From positions 868,001-932,000 of the forward strand of contig JASGKG010000001.1 in assembly GCA_047600805.1 (NCBI GenBank): a stretch of DNA of 64,000 nt, given 5' to 3'. Shown one piece after another: positions 44,636-53,510 of the stretch. The notes beneath the pieces were generated by a model. That model was given only the letters and a program-made list of their open reading frames with translations, made no database searches and had not been told where the DNA came from. The DNA is from JADKHC01 sp047600805. GTDB lineage: Bacteria > Verrucomicrobiota > Verrucomicrobiia > Opitutales > Opitutaceae. Numbering within the stretch: position 1 is the first letter of the stretch; every line of letters starts with the position of its first letter. Position numbers and translations under genes: made by a program.

Positions 44636-45750
44636 AGTCCTCACTGAAGATCGCCTTTTTCGGATCGAGCTTGGTTTCAGCCTACTGGAATGGAGCTGCC
44701 ACCTACTACCGCGGAATTGTGCGAGCGCTTTCTGAGCGCGGTCACCGCACGACCTTTTTCGAACCAGATATCTATGATCGGCAGAAGAATCGCGACATGG
44801 CGGATCCTGATTGGGCCAATGTCGTGGTTTATCATCCGATTTCTGAGTCGGCGGTGCTCGACGTTGTCCAACAAGCACGCGGCTGTGATTTGGTGATCAA
44901 AGCGAGCGGGGTGGGGGCGTACGACGAGTTGCTCGAAGAGGCAGTGCTCGATCTGCAGCGACCTGGAACAACTGTGGTGTTTTGGGATGTGGACGCGCCC
45001 GCGACCTTGGACCGAACGCAAAGTAACTTGCTCGATCCGTTCCGCACTTTGATCCCGCGATACGACTTCATTCTTACCTATGGCGGCGGTCGACCGGTTA
45101 TAGATGCTTACGCTGCTCTCGGTGCACGCTCGTGCGTGCCGATCTACAACGCCCTCGATCCGCACACACATCATCCGGTAGAGCCAGATCGTCGGTTTGA
45201 ATGTGATCTGGCGTTTTTGGGGAATCGCCTGCCGGATCGCGAGCGTCGCGTGGAAGAATTCTTTTTGAATGCGGCCGCGCAATCGCCCAAGCATCGTTTC
45301 ATCCTTGGCGGTAGCGGCTGGGCCGACAAACCGCTGCCAGCGAACGTGACGTACGCGGGCCACGTTTATACACGTGATCACAATGCCTTTAATTGCACGC
45401 CGACGGCAGTGCTGAACGTGAACCGCGAGAGCATGGCGAAATACGGTTTCTCACCGCCAACGCGTGTCTTTGAAGTGGCGGGCGCGGCGGCGTGCTTGAT
45501 CACCGACGAGTGGGAGGGCATCGCCGATTTCCTTGAACCAGGAAAGGAAATCCTCGTCGCGAAAAATGGTGGCGATGTGGCGCGGTTCGTCGAAGTCCTC
45601 ACCCGGAGCCGGGCGCGCACGATCGGTGAAGCTGCGCGCCGTCGCGTGTTATCCGCGCATACCTACGCTCACCGTGTGGCGCAACTCGAGGCGATTTTCG
45701 AAGGGCGGTGCGCGGGAGCAATGTCGCAGAAGGAGGCGAAGCTTTTATGA
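44632..45750 (+). CDS. CgeB-like glycosyltransferase 2
   Basis: The 372-residue protein begins LKIAFFGSSLVSAYWNGAATYYRGIVRAL and has the CgeB layout. The middle contains FWDVDAPATLDRTQ, and the donor domain has VNRESMAKYGFSPPTRVFEVAGAAACLITDEWEGIADF. It is probably an NDP-sugar transferase acting in the cytoplasm. It overlaps both the preceding and following CgeB-like genes by a few bases, so the three are translationally coupled, suggesting sequential steps on one glycan. Confidence 0.85.
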   Translation: MKSSLKIAFFGSSLVSAYWNGAATYYRGIVRALSERGHRTTFFEPDIYDRQKNRDMADPDWANVVVYHPISESAVLDVVQQARGCDLVIKASGVGAYDELLEEAVLDLQRPGTTVVFWDVDAPATLDRTQSNLLDPFRTLIPRYDFILTYGGGRPVIDAYAALGARSCVPIYNALDPHTHHPVEPDRRFECDLAFLGNRLPDRERRVEEFFLNAAAQSPKHRFILGGSGWADKPLPANVTYAGHVYTRDHNAFNCTPTAVLNVNRESMAKYGFSPPTRVFEVAGAAACLITDEWEGIADFLEPGKEILVAKNGGDVARFVEVLTRSRARTIGEAARRRVLSAHTYAHRVAQLEAIFEGRCAGAMSQKEAKLL

Positions 45751-46847
45751 AAATCGTGATCTTGGGACTATCGATCACCTCCTCGTGGGGGAACGGCCAC
45801 GCGACCACGTACCGCGGACTGGTCCGTGAGCTTTGCGCGCGGGGGCACGACGTCGTTTTCCTCGAGCGCGACACGCCTTGGTATTCAGCCCATCGCGACG
45901 CGCCCAGGTTTCCGCCTGCACGCGTCGCGATTTACGAGAGCCTGCGCGATCTGCGTCGGGACTACGCCGAAGAGGTGCGCACCGCCGATGCGGTGATCGT
46001 CGGTTCGTACGTTCCCGAGGGCATTCAAGTCGGGCGCTGGGTTCTGGCGACGGCACGAGGCGTCACCGCATTTTACGACATCGATACGCCGGTGACGCTA
46101 GCCGCGCTTGAGCGCGGAAAATGCGAGTACTTGAGTGCCGAACTTGTGGGCAAATACCAACTTTATCTGTCGTTCACGGGCGGTCCGATGCTCCGTCATA
46201 TCGAGCGACGCTACTTCTCGCCGATGGCCCGTCCGCTGTATTGTTCGGTGGATCCCGAGGCTTACGCGCCGGAAAAAACGGAAAAGATATGGGACCTCGG
46301 CTATCTTGGTACCTATAGTGTGGATCGGCAACCTGGCCTCACGCGGGCACTCGTGGAGGTGGCACGTCGCTGGCCCGAGGGGAAGTTCATTGTCGCGGGT
46401 CCCATGTATCCAAAGGAGATCCGCTGGCCGCGGAACGTAGCTCGGATCGATCATCTTCCGCCTGCCGAACACCGGCGCTTCTACAACCAGCAGCGCTTCA
46501 CGCTCAACGTCACCCGTGCGGACATGATTGCAGCCGGTTACTCGCCGAGCGTCCGCCTGTTTGAAGCCGCCGCGTGCGGCATTCCGGTGATCAGCGATTA
46601 CTGGAAAGGTATCGAAGAATTCTTTGTACCTGGAAAAGAGATATTGATCGCGGACACGACGGAACGCGTGCTGGATTTGCTGAGTTCTGTCCCTGCGAAA
46701 GAAGCCGCCGCGATCGGAGCCGCCGCGCGTAAACGGGTGCTTAAGGAGCACACTCCGGCGAATCGGGCGGCGTCTTTGGAACGCGTTCTCAGGCAATGCC
46801 GCGCCGCTCTCGTGGCGCGTGCCACAGCGGAACGTTTATCAGCCTAG
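45747..46847 (+). CDS. CgeB-like glycosyltransferase 3
   Basis: ATG 45747 overlaps the previous stop (ATGA); an upstream in-frame start at 45708 is unlikely. The 366-residue protein starts KIVILGLSITSSWGNGHATTYRGLVREL and ends its donor domain with SPSVRLFEAAACGIPVISDYWKGIEEFF. It is the closest match in this window to the minus-strand CgeB-like gene at 55298-56416, sharing SSWGNGHAT and FERD/LERD motifs. Function is a probable sugar transfer with unknown specificity. Confidence 0.87.
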   Translation: MKIVILGLSITSSWGNGHATTYRGLVRELCARGHDVVFLERDTPWYSAHRDAPRFPPARVAIYESLRDLRRDYAEEVRTADAVIVGSYVPEGIQVGRWVLATARGVTAFYDIDTPVTLAALERGKCEYLSAELVGKYQLYLSFTGGPMLRHIERRYFSPMARPLYCSVDPEAYAPEKTEKIWDLGYLGTYSVDRQPGLTRALVEVARRWPEGKFIVAGPMYPKEIRWPRNVARIDHLPPAEHRRFYNQQRFTLNVTRADMIAAGYSPSVRLFEAAACGIPVISDYWKGIEEFFVPGKEILIADTTERVLDLLSSVPAKEAAAIGAAARKRVLKEHTPANRAASLERVLRQCRAALVARATAERLSA

Positions 46848-46851
46848 TTTT

Positions 46852-47673
46852 ATGCGACCCGGCGATTACATGACTCAACCCACCTCAGGGCAGACAGGCT
46901 TGGCTGAACAAGCGGCGAGTTTCGCGCCGTGGTTTCATAACTTGCACCTGCCGGATGGTTCCCAAACCGCGCCCAATCATTCCTTGGGCGATTTTCCGTC
47001 ATTTAAGTGGCGCGATATCGGAAAACATCTTCCTGAAGATCTGCGCGGGTGGACGGCCCTCGATATCGGCTGCAACAGCGGTTTCTACGCGATCGAACTG
47101 GCCAAGCGCGGCGCGATCGTCACAGCGATCGACAAGGATCCGCATTTCCTTCGCCAAGCCCAATGGGCAGTCGCGCAATTTGGCTTCGAGAGCCGGATAA
47201 CAATTCGTGAAGCGCAGGTCTACGACCTGTCTTCGTGGGACGAGCATTTCGATTTGGTTCTGTTTCTCGGTGTGTTTTACCACCTGCGCTATCCGACGCT
47301 TGGGCTCGATCTCGTGGCGGAGCGTGTCAAACGGCTCATGGTATTTCAGACCCTTACGATGCCGGGTGACGAGGTGGCTAAGGTCCCGGACAACTTCTCG
47401 ATCAACGAGCGTCATCTGATGCTTCAAGATGGCTGGCCCAAGATGAGTTTCGTGGAGAAGGAGCTCGCGGGGGATTGGACCAATTGGTGGGTTCCCAATC
47501 ATGCCTGTGTGGAGGCCATGCTGCGCAGTGCCGGCATGAACATCGTCGGGCGCCCCGGTCATGAAATGTATCTTTGTGAACCTGCCGGGCCATCGGTGCG
47601 AACGGCCAGAACCATTGACTCGAATGAGCTGATGGCGGCGACGGGCGCGCATCGATATTCGAGCCCAAACTAA
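46852..47673 (+). CDS. SAM-dependent methyltransferase in glycan cluster
   Basis: The protein of about 273 residues (start ATG 46852; ATG 46870 is an alternative) is a class I methyltransferase. TALDIGCNSGFYAIELAKRGA is the SAM-binding motif I, with TAIDKDPHFL as the acidic motif II. FDLVLFLGVFYHLRYPTLGLD resembles CmoB-like tRNA enzymes, and WVPNHACVEAMLRSAG follows. Its place inside the glycosyltransferase operon argues for methylation of the saccharide product rather than tRNA. This fits a family I recall as repeatedly found beside glycosyltransferases, but I cannot confirm that here. Confidence 0.85.
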   Translation: MRPGDYMTQPTSGQTGLAEQAASFAPWFHNLHLPDGSQTAPNHSLGDFPSFKWRDIGKHLPEDLRGWTALDIGCNSGFYAIELAKRGAIVTAIDKDPHFLRQAQWAVAQFGFESRITIREAQVYDLSSWDEHFDLVLFLGVFYHLRYPTLGLDLVAERVKRLMVFQTLTMPGDEVAKVPDNFSINERHLMLQDGWPKMSFVEKELAGDWTNWWVPNHACVEAMLRSAGMNIVGRPGHEMYLCEPAGPSVRTARTIDSNELMAATGAHRYSSPN

Positions 47674-47703
47674 GGGCTGGCTGTTGCTGGAGACGGCGCA
47701 ATC

Positions 47704-49524
47704 ATGATCTCGCGCACGGCAAATCCGTTTCCCAGGCCGTCGCCGAAGGCGAGCCGTGTACGGCGTGCTCTGCAATTCGCGATGCCATATCGGCAGGAGG
47801 TCGTCGCGATTAGTGCTTTGACGTTGGTCGGTGCGGGTGTGAACGCGCTGGAGCCTTTGCTGCTAAAACGCATTTTCGACAGTCTCACAGAGGGCAAGGG
47901 CACTGCTGTGCTCACTCAAAACGGCCTCTTTTTGATCGCGATCATGTTTGTGAGAGAAGGCATCGGCGCGCTCACCAACTGGCTCACTTGGCGGACGCGC
48001 CTGGGCATTCATTACGGGCTCCTCGAAGCGACGGTCGGCCGGCTTCATCGCATGCCGCTGAGGATGCAGCGCAGCGAAGGCGTCGGCGCGATCTTGACGC
48101 GCTTGGATCGCGGTATTCAGGGGTTTATTGGTACTGTCACGCAGTTGTTGTTCAGCATTTTTCCGGCGGTGGTTTACTTGCTCATCTCGGTGAGGGTGAT
48201 GATCAGCCTCGATTGGCGGCTCGCCTTGCTGGTGACTGCATTTGCGCCTTTGCCGGTGATTATTGCAGCGTTGTCGGCACCTGAGCAATCGCGTCGCGAA
48301 CGAATGCTGATGGAGCAATGGTCCAAAATCTATTCGCGGTTTAACGAGGTGCTCAGCGGCATCGTCACCGTGCGCTCCTTCACGATGGAGGACATCGAAA
48401 AAAAACGTTTCCTAGGCGATGTGATGGAGGCCAACCAGCGCGTGATTCGTGGTGTCAGCCTGGACAGCGGATTTGGCGCAGCGAGCAACGTGGTGAGTGC
48501 GCTCGCGAGGATCGCGGTGATTTTTATCGGCGGACTGTTTGTCGTGAAAGGCCAGACCACCGTCGGAACGTTGGTGGCGCTTTTGGGTTACGTCGGCGGG
48601 CTTTTCGGCCCCGTGCAGAGCTTGAGCGGCGTCTATCAAACCGTGCAACGCGCCTCCGTTTCGCTCGACGAGATTTTCGGCATATTAGACGTGCAGGAGC
48701 ACTTGGGTGACTCACCCGGAGCGATCGAAATCATGGAGGTGAAAGGAGACGTGGCCTTCGAAAACGTGGAGTTTCGCTACGAGCAGGAGGGTAGGCCGCT
48801 GCTGCAAGGCGTGAGTCTCTTCGCGCACGCGGGTGAGACGGTTGCCATAGTGGGACCGAGTGGTTCGGGCAAGACCACATTGATGGCGATGCTGATGCGG
48901 TTTTATGATCCGATCGTAGGGAGAATCACGCTCGACGGGCGTGACCTGCGCGGGCTGAAACAAAGCTCGTTGCGTCGGCACATCGGTGTTGTTCTCCAAG
49001 ATCCGCTTTTGTTCAACGACACCGTGGGGGCGAATATCGCGTACGGTCGCCCCGGTGCGGCGGCCGCCGAGGTCGAGGCGGCGGCGAGGGCGGCGAATGC
49101 CCACGATTTCATTCTGCGTATGCCCGAAGGCTACGAGACGCTCGTCGGTGAGCGCGGAGGCCGCCTCTCCGTCGGTGAACGCCAGCGCATCACGATCGCG
49201 CGCGCGATCGCGAAAGACCCGCGGATCATCATCCTCGACGAAGCGACGTCTTCGCTCGACGCCGAGTCCGAGGGGCTCGTGCAGGACGCTCTGGAGGTGC
49301 TCATGAAGGGCCGCACCACATTCGTGATTGCACACCGGTTGTCCACCGTCGTGAACGCGCACCGCATCGTGGTCCTGAAAGACGGGCGTGTTTCAGAAAT
49401 GGGCCGGCATCGCGAACTGATGAAACGGGGCGGTTACTACGCGTCGCTCGTAAACCGCCAAACCCGCGGATTGATCCAAAACGACGAATCGTTCGACGGC
49501 AGTGCCGACGCCGTTTATCTGTGA
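47704..49524 (+). CDS. ABC transporter, fused permease and ATPase (exporter type)
   Basis: The 606-residue half-transporter has six transmembrane helices in its first about 310 residues. The ATPase follows: Walker A GPSGSGKTT, Q-loop GVVLQDPLLFND, signature LSVGERQRI, Walker B RIIILDEATSSLD and H-loop IAHRLSTV. The signature starts LSVGE instead of LSGGQ. It is of the MsbA/lipid-exporter class and would flip or export the finished glycolipid or glycan. It lies in the middle of the glycosyltransferase operon and overlaps the GT9-like gene. Confidence 0.93.
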   Translation: MISRTANPFPRPSPKASRVRRALQFAMPYRQEVVAISALTLVGAGVNALEPLLLKRIFDSLTEGKGTAVLTQNGLFLIAIMFVREGIGALTNWLTWRTRLGIHYGLLEATVGRLHRMPLRMQRSEGVGAILTRLDRGIQGFIGTVTQLLFSIFPAVVYLLISVRVMISLDWRLALLVTAFAPLPVIIAALSAPEQSRRERMLMEQWSKIYSRFNEVLSGIVTVRSFTMEDIEKKRFLGDVMEANQRVIRGVSLDSGFGAASNVVSALARIAVIFIGGLFVVKGQTTVGTLVALLGYVGGLFGPVQSLSGVYQTVQRASVSLDEIFGILDVQEHLGDSPGAIEIMEVKGDVAFENVEFRYEQEGRPLLQGVSLFAHAGETVAIVGPSGSGKTTLMAMLMRFYDPIVGRITLDGRDLRGLKQSSLRRHIGVVLQDPLLFNDTVGANIAYGRPGAAAAEVEAAARAANAHDFILRMPEGYETLVGERGGRLSVGERQRITIARAIAKDPRIIILDEATSSLDAESEGLVQDALEVLMKGRTTFVIAHRLSTVVNAHRIVVLKDGRVSEMGRHRELMKRGGYYASLVNRQTRGLIQNDESFDGSADAVYL

Positions 49525-50471
49525 TGCGAGCGGAAGAGCAGTTGTCCGGCCAGCCGCAGTTGGGCTCGTGGTTCGAGTGCATGATGCGCGGGGATTTTGC
49601 GTCCGCCTGGGAAATCGCCGACGCCGACCTTCTGGCCCGGCGAGATGTGCCGTGCTGGCACTGGCCCCGACATGAGCAGTACGTTTGGAATGGTTCCTCT
49701 CTTCAGGGAAAACGTGTGCTGGTGCGGTGCTACCACGGCTTGGGCGATACGCTTCAGTTCGTCAGATACTTGCCATTGTTGAGCGGTTCGGCTGTCGAGG
49801 TGACCGTCTGGGCGCAGCCCGTCCTTCTGCCGCTGCTCCGTACGATGAAGGTACCCGTAAATTGGATACCGTTGCACGATGGCGTGCCCGAGGTGGAGTA
49901 CGACGTCGATATTGAGCTGATGGAGCTGCCTCACTTTTTCCGCAGCACGTTGGAGACGCTGCCGCGCATGGTGCCATATTTTCACGTTGAGCCTTGTCGA
50001 TCGGCGCAACTCGGCCCGGGGTTAAACGTGGGCGTCGCTTGGGCCAGCGGTGCGTGGGACCCGAACCGGGACGTTCCCATCAAAGCCCTGGCGCCGCTCG
50101 CGGAACTCGACGGAGTGACCTTGCATGCCTTGCAGGCTGGACCAGCTCTCACCGCATGGCCCAGAGCGTGGGGACCTGTTTCCACGAGAGAAAAGCCCGA
50201 ACAACTGGCGAGTTTTATGCGATCGTTGGATTTGGTCATTTCGGTGGACAGTATGCCGGCGCATTTGGCAGGTTCGCTCGGCGTTCCCGTGTGGACATTG
50301 CTGTGCAGGCAGGCGGATTGGCGATGGATGAAGGATCGGCCTGATTCACCTTGGTACCCGACGATGACGTTATTCCGTCAGGAAAAGCCGGGCGAGTGGG
50401 CGAGTGTCGTCGCAAAAGTTACTTCGGATCTGCGGACTCGCAGCGCATCGAACGTAAGCCGCCGTTCGTAG
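49524..50471 (+). CDS. GT9-like glycosyltransferase
   Basis: The 315-residue protein starts at ATG 49524, sharing one base with the ABC transporter stop. VLVRCYHGLGDTLQFVRYLPLL and VGVAWASGAWDPNRDVPIKAL resemble GT9 heptosyltransferase-type proteins. So does FMRSLDLVISVDSMPAHLAGSLGVPVWTLLC, with the donor-site SxDS..AHLAGALG motif. It lacks the TPR repeats often fused to this group. It ends the plus-strand operon. The sugar transferred is unknown. Confidence 0.82.
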   Translation: MRAEEQLSGQPQLGSWFECMMRGDFASAWEIADADLLARRDVPCWHWPRHEQYVWNGSSLQGKRVLVRCYHGLGDTLQFVRYLPLLSGSAVEVTVWAQPVLLPLLRTMKVPVNWIPLHDGVPEVEYDVDIELMELPHFFRSTLETLPRMVPYFHVEPCRSAQLGPGLNVGVAWASGAWDPNRDVPIKALAPLAELDGVTLHALQAGPALTAWPRAWGPVSTREKPEQLASFMRSLDLVISVDSMPAHLAGSLGVPVWTLLCRQADWRWMKDRPDSPWYPTMTLFRQEKPGEWASVVAKVTSDLRTRSASNVSRRS

Positions 50472-51077
50472 GCGCAGAGCATTACCGATCACAACGGAGC
50501 ACGACGCCTGTTCGGAGTGTTATGTGCGGCTGCAAAAGGCCGCCTAGTGTTGTTAAGCGCTTCCATCATCACTGATCCTAAGCATCTGCAGAATCACGAA
50601 AGGCTGATGGAGTTGAGGCATAGTTTTGCCGCACAGTGTTGAAGAGGCTCACTAGAAGTGTGAGGTAGTGGCTGCATTGGTTCCTGAAAAGGAGCAGCTG
50701 GTCTTTTATCTCTCTCAGCCTAATCATTTTTCGAAAAGCGAGTTCGGAGAGAGCGACGGTTTGATGAAGTTTCTGCATACACATGTCCTAAAAATGCGAG
50801 ATGAGTTATGGAAGCAGGTAGAAGAGCGAGGCCTTAGCCAAAAGAAGCTAAAAGCCTTATTGAGCTCCATGGGGAAAGCGGTGCCCTAGCTGGTTAGTTG
50901 AGTAATTTATGAGGCCCAACCAGGCGCTCTGCACAATCGCCCAGGCTATGAAAGTCGCGAGTGCGCTTTCCACATTGGGGGAATGTGGCACTGAGATATT
51001 GACCTCTAGCGTTCGACGAGCCCTTGTCCGAAATCGGATAAGTCGTTCGTTGAGGTAGTGGTCGAACACTCCCTACC
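50472..51077. other. 606-base AT-richer intergenic region
   Basis: The region is less GC-rich than its neighbours and divides the plus-strand cluster from the VOC gene. The only frame worth noting is the small one at 50668-50889, listed separately. No clear terminator, tRNA or repeat was found. Confidence 0.5.
50668..50889 (+). CDS. Small hypothetical protein (weak)
   Basis: A GTG start gives 73 residues, with a mostly charged C-terminal helix (MRDELWKQVEERGLSQKKLKALL). The composition is plausible for a protein and unlike the random frames nearby, but there is no ribosome-binding site and no known relative that I recognise. Confidence 0.3.
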   Translation: MAALVPEKEQLVFYLSQPNHFSKSEFGESDGLMKFLHTHVLKMRDELWKQVEERGLSQKKLKALLSSMGKAVP

Positions 51078-51479
51078 ATGATCAAACAGATATGCCTGAA
51101 TCTCCCTGTCGCCGAATTGTCGAAGTCGAAGGCCTTTTTCAAAGCGCTTGGGTTCTCCGAAAATCCGCAGGTCACTGGCGACACGGGGGCTATGATCGTA
51201 ATCAGCGAGACGATTTCTATCGTCCTGGCGACTCATCCCAAGTTCCGCGAATTTACGCCCAAGGCCGTCTGCGATACGACCAAGGCAGTGGAAGTCCTGA
51301 TTAATCTTCAATGCGAGAGCCGGTCGGAGGTTGACGAGCTTGTCGCGAAGGCACTGGCCGCGGGTGGCTCCACCTACGACAAGCCGGAGGACCTCGGGTT
51401 TATGTATTCGCACAGCTTTGTCGATCCTGACGGCCATGGATGGGGACTTTATCACCTCAGCGAGCCGCCGCAGGCGTGA
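51078..51479 (+). CDS. VOC-superfamily (glyoxalase-like) protein
   Basis: The 133-residue protein has two beta-alpha-beta-beta-beta modules. It begins KQICLNLPVAELSKSKAFFKALGFS and ends HSFVDPDGHGWGLYHL, the usual PDGHxWE/L block of vicinal-oxygen-chelate proteins of the YwbC / PhnB-like group. These bind a divalent metal and act as isomerases, dioxygenases or antibiotic-binding proteins. The function here is unknown. It stands alone in the gap between two parts of the cluster and may be a later insertion. Confidence 0.88.
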   Translation: MIKQICLNLPVAELSKSKAFFKALGFSENPQVTGDTGAMIVISETISIVLATHPKFREFTPKAVCDTTKAVEVLINLQCESRSEVDELVAKALAAGGSTYDKPEDLGFMYSHSFVDPDGHGWGLYHLSEPPQA

Positions 51480-51662
51480 GAAGTTGAATACTTTCGCTTA
51501 ACTAAAACTAATTCAAAGGTTCAACAACCCAAGCTGACGTGGAGCGTGTGCGAGCCGGGCACGCAAACGTGTGGTCGGCTCATCTTTAACGTTTAGCAAA
51601 GGCCATCCTGGATCGCGGAGGGTCTGCGGTGTTGAGGAGAGGCGAGTGGTGCTCATCGAGAG

Positions 51663-51693
51663 GCCCGTGTGAACGGTTCACCGGGTCTTTTTT
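51663..51693 (+). terminator. Orphan plus-strand terminator
   Basis: CCCGTGTGAA and TTCACCGGG form a hairpin with one bulge (51664-51685), followed by TCTTTTTT. It points in the plus direction, 184 bases after the VOC gene and immediately before the end of the convergent phosphatase gene. It may end the VOC transcript or a small RNA from 51480-51660. Confidence 0.65.
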
Positions 51694-52297
51694 AGTTGCT
51701 GCCATTGGTTGCGATGCGGTTGACGTAGAGGAGCCGCGCGTGGTGCTCGCTGAGCGTGAGTGCGCTCACTGAAGCCACGGAAACTTCAAATCGATCCCAA
51801 TGGTCGAGCGACGCGCTGCAGAAATACAGCAACGCCGCACGAATGGGATCACCGTGTCCGACGATCGCGATGTGAGCGTTGGGGTGTTCGTCGCGCAGTC
51901 GCAGCATCTGGCCCACCATTCGGCACTGGACCTCAAGCATGCTCTCTCCACTGGGCACTCGGGTGCCGATGCGAAACGCGTTGAAACGCAACCAGCGTTC
52001 GTCGCGACGCAGTTCGGATTCCGAGCGGTTTGTCCATTCGCCGAAATCGATCTCGTTGAAATGCTCGTCGGTTTGGAGGGTGAGCTGTTTCGCGTCGGCG
52101 ATGGGTTGAGCCGTTTCGCGGGCTCGCTGCAGCGGGCTGGAAAAAATCATATCAAGTGGTTGGGGCGAGAGCTGACGGGAAAGCCAGATTGCCTGGCGTC
52201 TGCCCATTTCACTCAAGCCGATGCCGTCGGTTCGACCTACTATAATTTCGCGCGGGCTGGTCTTTTCGGCGTGTCGTATCAAATAGAACGTGCTCAA
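51692..52297 (-). CDS. Histidine phosphatase family protein
   Basis: The 201-residue protein starts STFYLIRHAEKTSP, with the RH catalytic motif of the phosphoglycerate-mutase-like branch. GRTDGIGLSEMGRRQAIWLS gives the second phosphate-binding site and IVGHGDPIRAALL the second catalytic His. The ATG overlaps the inositol-phosphate-synthase stop by four bases. A coupled phosphatase fits removal of the phosphate from inositol phosphate or a sugar phosphate. The substrate is inferred from the context only. Confidence 0.88.
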   Translation of the reverse strand: MSTFYLIRHAEKTSPREIIVGRTDGIGLSEMGRRQAIWLSRQLSPQPLDMIFSSPLQRARETAQPIADAKQLTLQTDEHFNEIDFGEWTNRSESELRRDERWLRFNAFRIGTRVPSGESMLEVQCRMVGQMLRLRDEHPNAHIAIVGHGDPIRAALLYFCSASLDHWDRFEVSVASVSALTLSEHHARLLYVNRIATNGSN

Positions 52298-53490
52298 GGC
52301 GGAGTGTGGCTCGCGATGGAGGTTGCAGGTGACTGGTGTTCCTCGCGAGTGTGATCGGGAACATCTTCAGCTGCGGGAATTTGATCTCCGCGAATGAAGG
52401 CCTCGACGCGTTGCCGGGCCTCGTAATCGTTAGATTGCTCAGGCGGAGATTTCATGAAGTAGGAGGAAGGGTCTTTGAGGGCACCGCCGATGCCACGATC
52501 TAGAGCTAATTTCGCGCAACGTACGGCGTCGATCACGACTCCGGCTGAGTTAGGCGAGTCCCACACCTCGAGCTTCACTTCGCATTTGAGCGGGACGTTG
52601 CCAAAGGTGGTGCCATGCATGTGAATGTAGCACCACTTCTGATCGGCGAGCCAGGGAACGTAATCGCTGGGACCGACATGCACATTGTCGGACTTCATTG
52701 GTTCGCCAAGCTGGCTGGTGACGGAGTTGGTCTTCGAGATCTTTTTTGAATCAAGACGCTCGCGTTCGAGCATGTTTAGAAAATCGGTGTTGCCGCCAAA
52801 GTTGAGCTGGTATGTTCGGTCGAGTCGTACACCGCGGTCGCGAAACAGGTTCACCAGCATGCGATGCGTGATGGTAGCGCCGACCTGGGATTTTATATCG
52901 TCGCCGATCAGCGGAAGGTTTCGTTCTGCGAAGCGCTGTTGCCAATAGGGCTGAGACGCAATGAAAACAGGGATGCAGTTCACGAAACCACAACCGGCTT
53001 CCAGCACCTGCTCGACGTACCATTTCGTGGCCATCTCCGAGCCCACGGGTAAATACGAAACGACGACGTCGGTGCGCGTGTCGCGCAGGATCTTGACGAT
53101 GTCGGCGGTGGCTCCTGGGGCTTTTTCGATCTTGAGGCTCAGGTAACGACCGAGTCCGTCGTGGGTCATACCGCGGTAGACCTGAACGCCTAAACGAGGA
53201 ACCTGGCAGAATGTGTAGGTGTTGTTAGGTTCGGTGTAGATGGCTTCGGAAAGGTCCTTGCCAACCTTGTTGCGATCGATGTCAAAAGCGGCGGTGAACT
53301 CGATGTCGCGGACGTGGTATCCGCCCAAGTTGACGTGCATCAAGCCGGGCACTTTTTCGGTTTCAGCGGCGTTTTTATAGAATTCGACGCCTTGGACCAG
53401 CGAGGAGGCGCAATTCCCCACGCCGATGATTGCGACGCGTACTTTTTTGCTTTTTCGAGGAGTGGAGTGCGGCTGAGTCATGGCGTTCAT
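52294..53490 (-). CDS. ino1: Myo-inositol-1-phosphate synthase
   Basis: The 398-residue protein has VRVAIIGVGNCASSLVQGVEFYK, the NAD-binding glycine motif. The catalytic-domain signatures are YLPVGSEMATKWYVEQ, GDDIKSQVGATITHRML, LNFGGNTDFLNM and KSDNVHVGPSDYVPWL. It cyclises glucose 6-phosphate to 1D-myo-inositol 3(1)-phosphate. Such genes are uncommon in bacteria outside actinobacteria and some others and imply that inositol or a derivative is part of the cluster's product. It forms an operon with the phosphatase (ATGA overlap) and the permuted glycosidase (20 bases). Confidence 0.94.
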   Translation of the reverse strand: MNAMTQPHSTPRKSKKVRVAIIGVGNCASSLVQGVEFYKNAAETEKVPGLMHVNLGGYHVRDIEFTAAFDIDRNKVGKDLSEAIYTEPNNTYTFCQVPRLGVQVYRGMTHDGLGRYLSLKIEKAPGATADIVKILRDTRTDVVVSYLPVGSEMATKWYVEQVLEAGCGFVNCIPVFIASQPYWQQRFAERNLPLIGDDIKSQVGATITHRMLVNLFRDRGVRLDRTYQLNFGGNTDFLNMLERERLDSKKISKTNSVTSQLGEPMKSDNVHVGPSDYVPWLADQKWCYIHMHGTTFGNVPLKCEVKLEVWDSPNSAGVVIDAVRCAKLALDRGIGGALKDPSSYFMKSPPEQSNDYEARQRVEAFIRGDQIPAAEDVPDHTREEHQSPATSIASHTPP

Positions 53491-53510
53491 AAAAAGGGTG
53501 TGGAGTTCTG

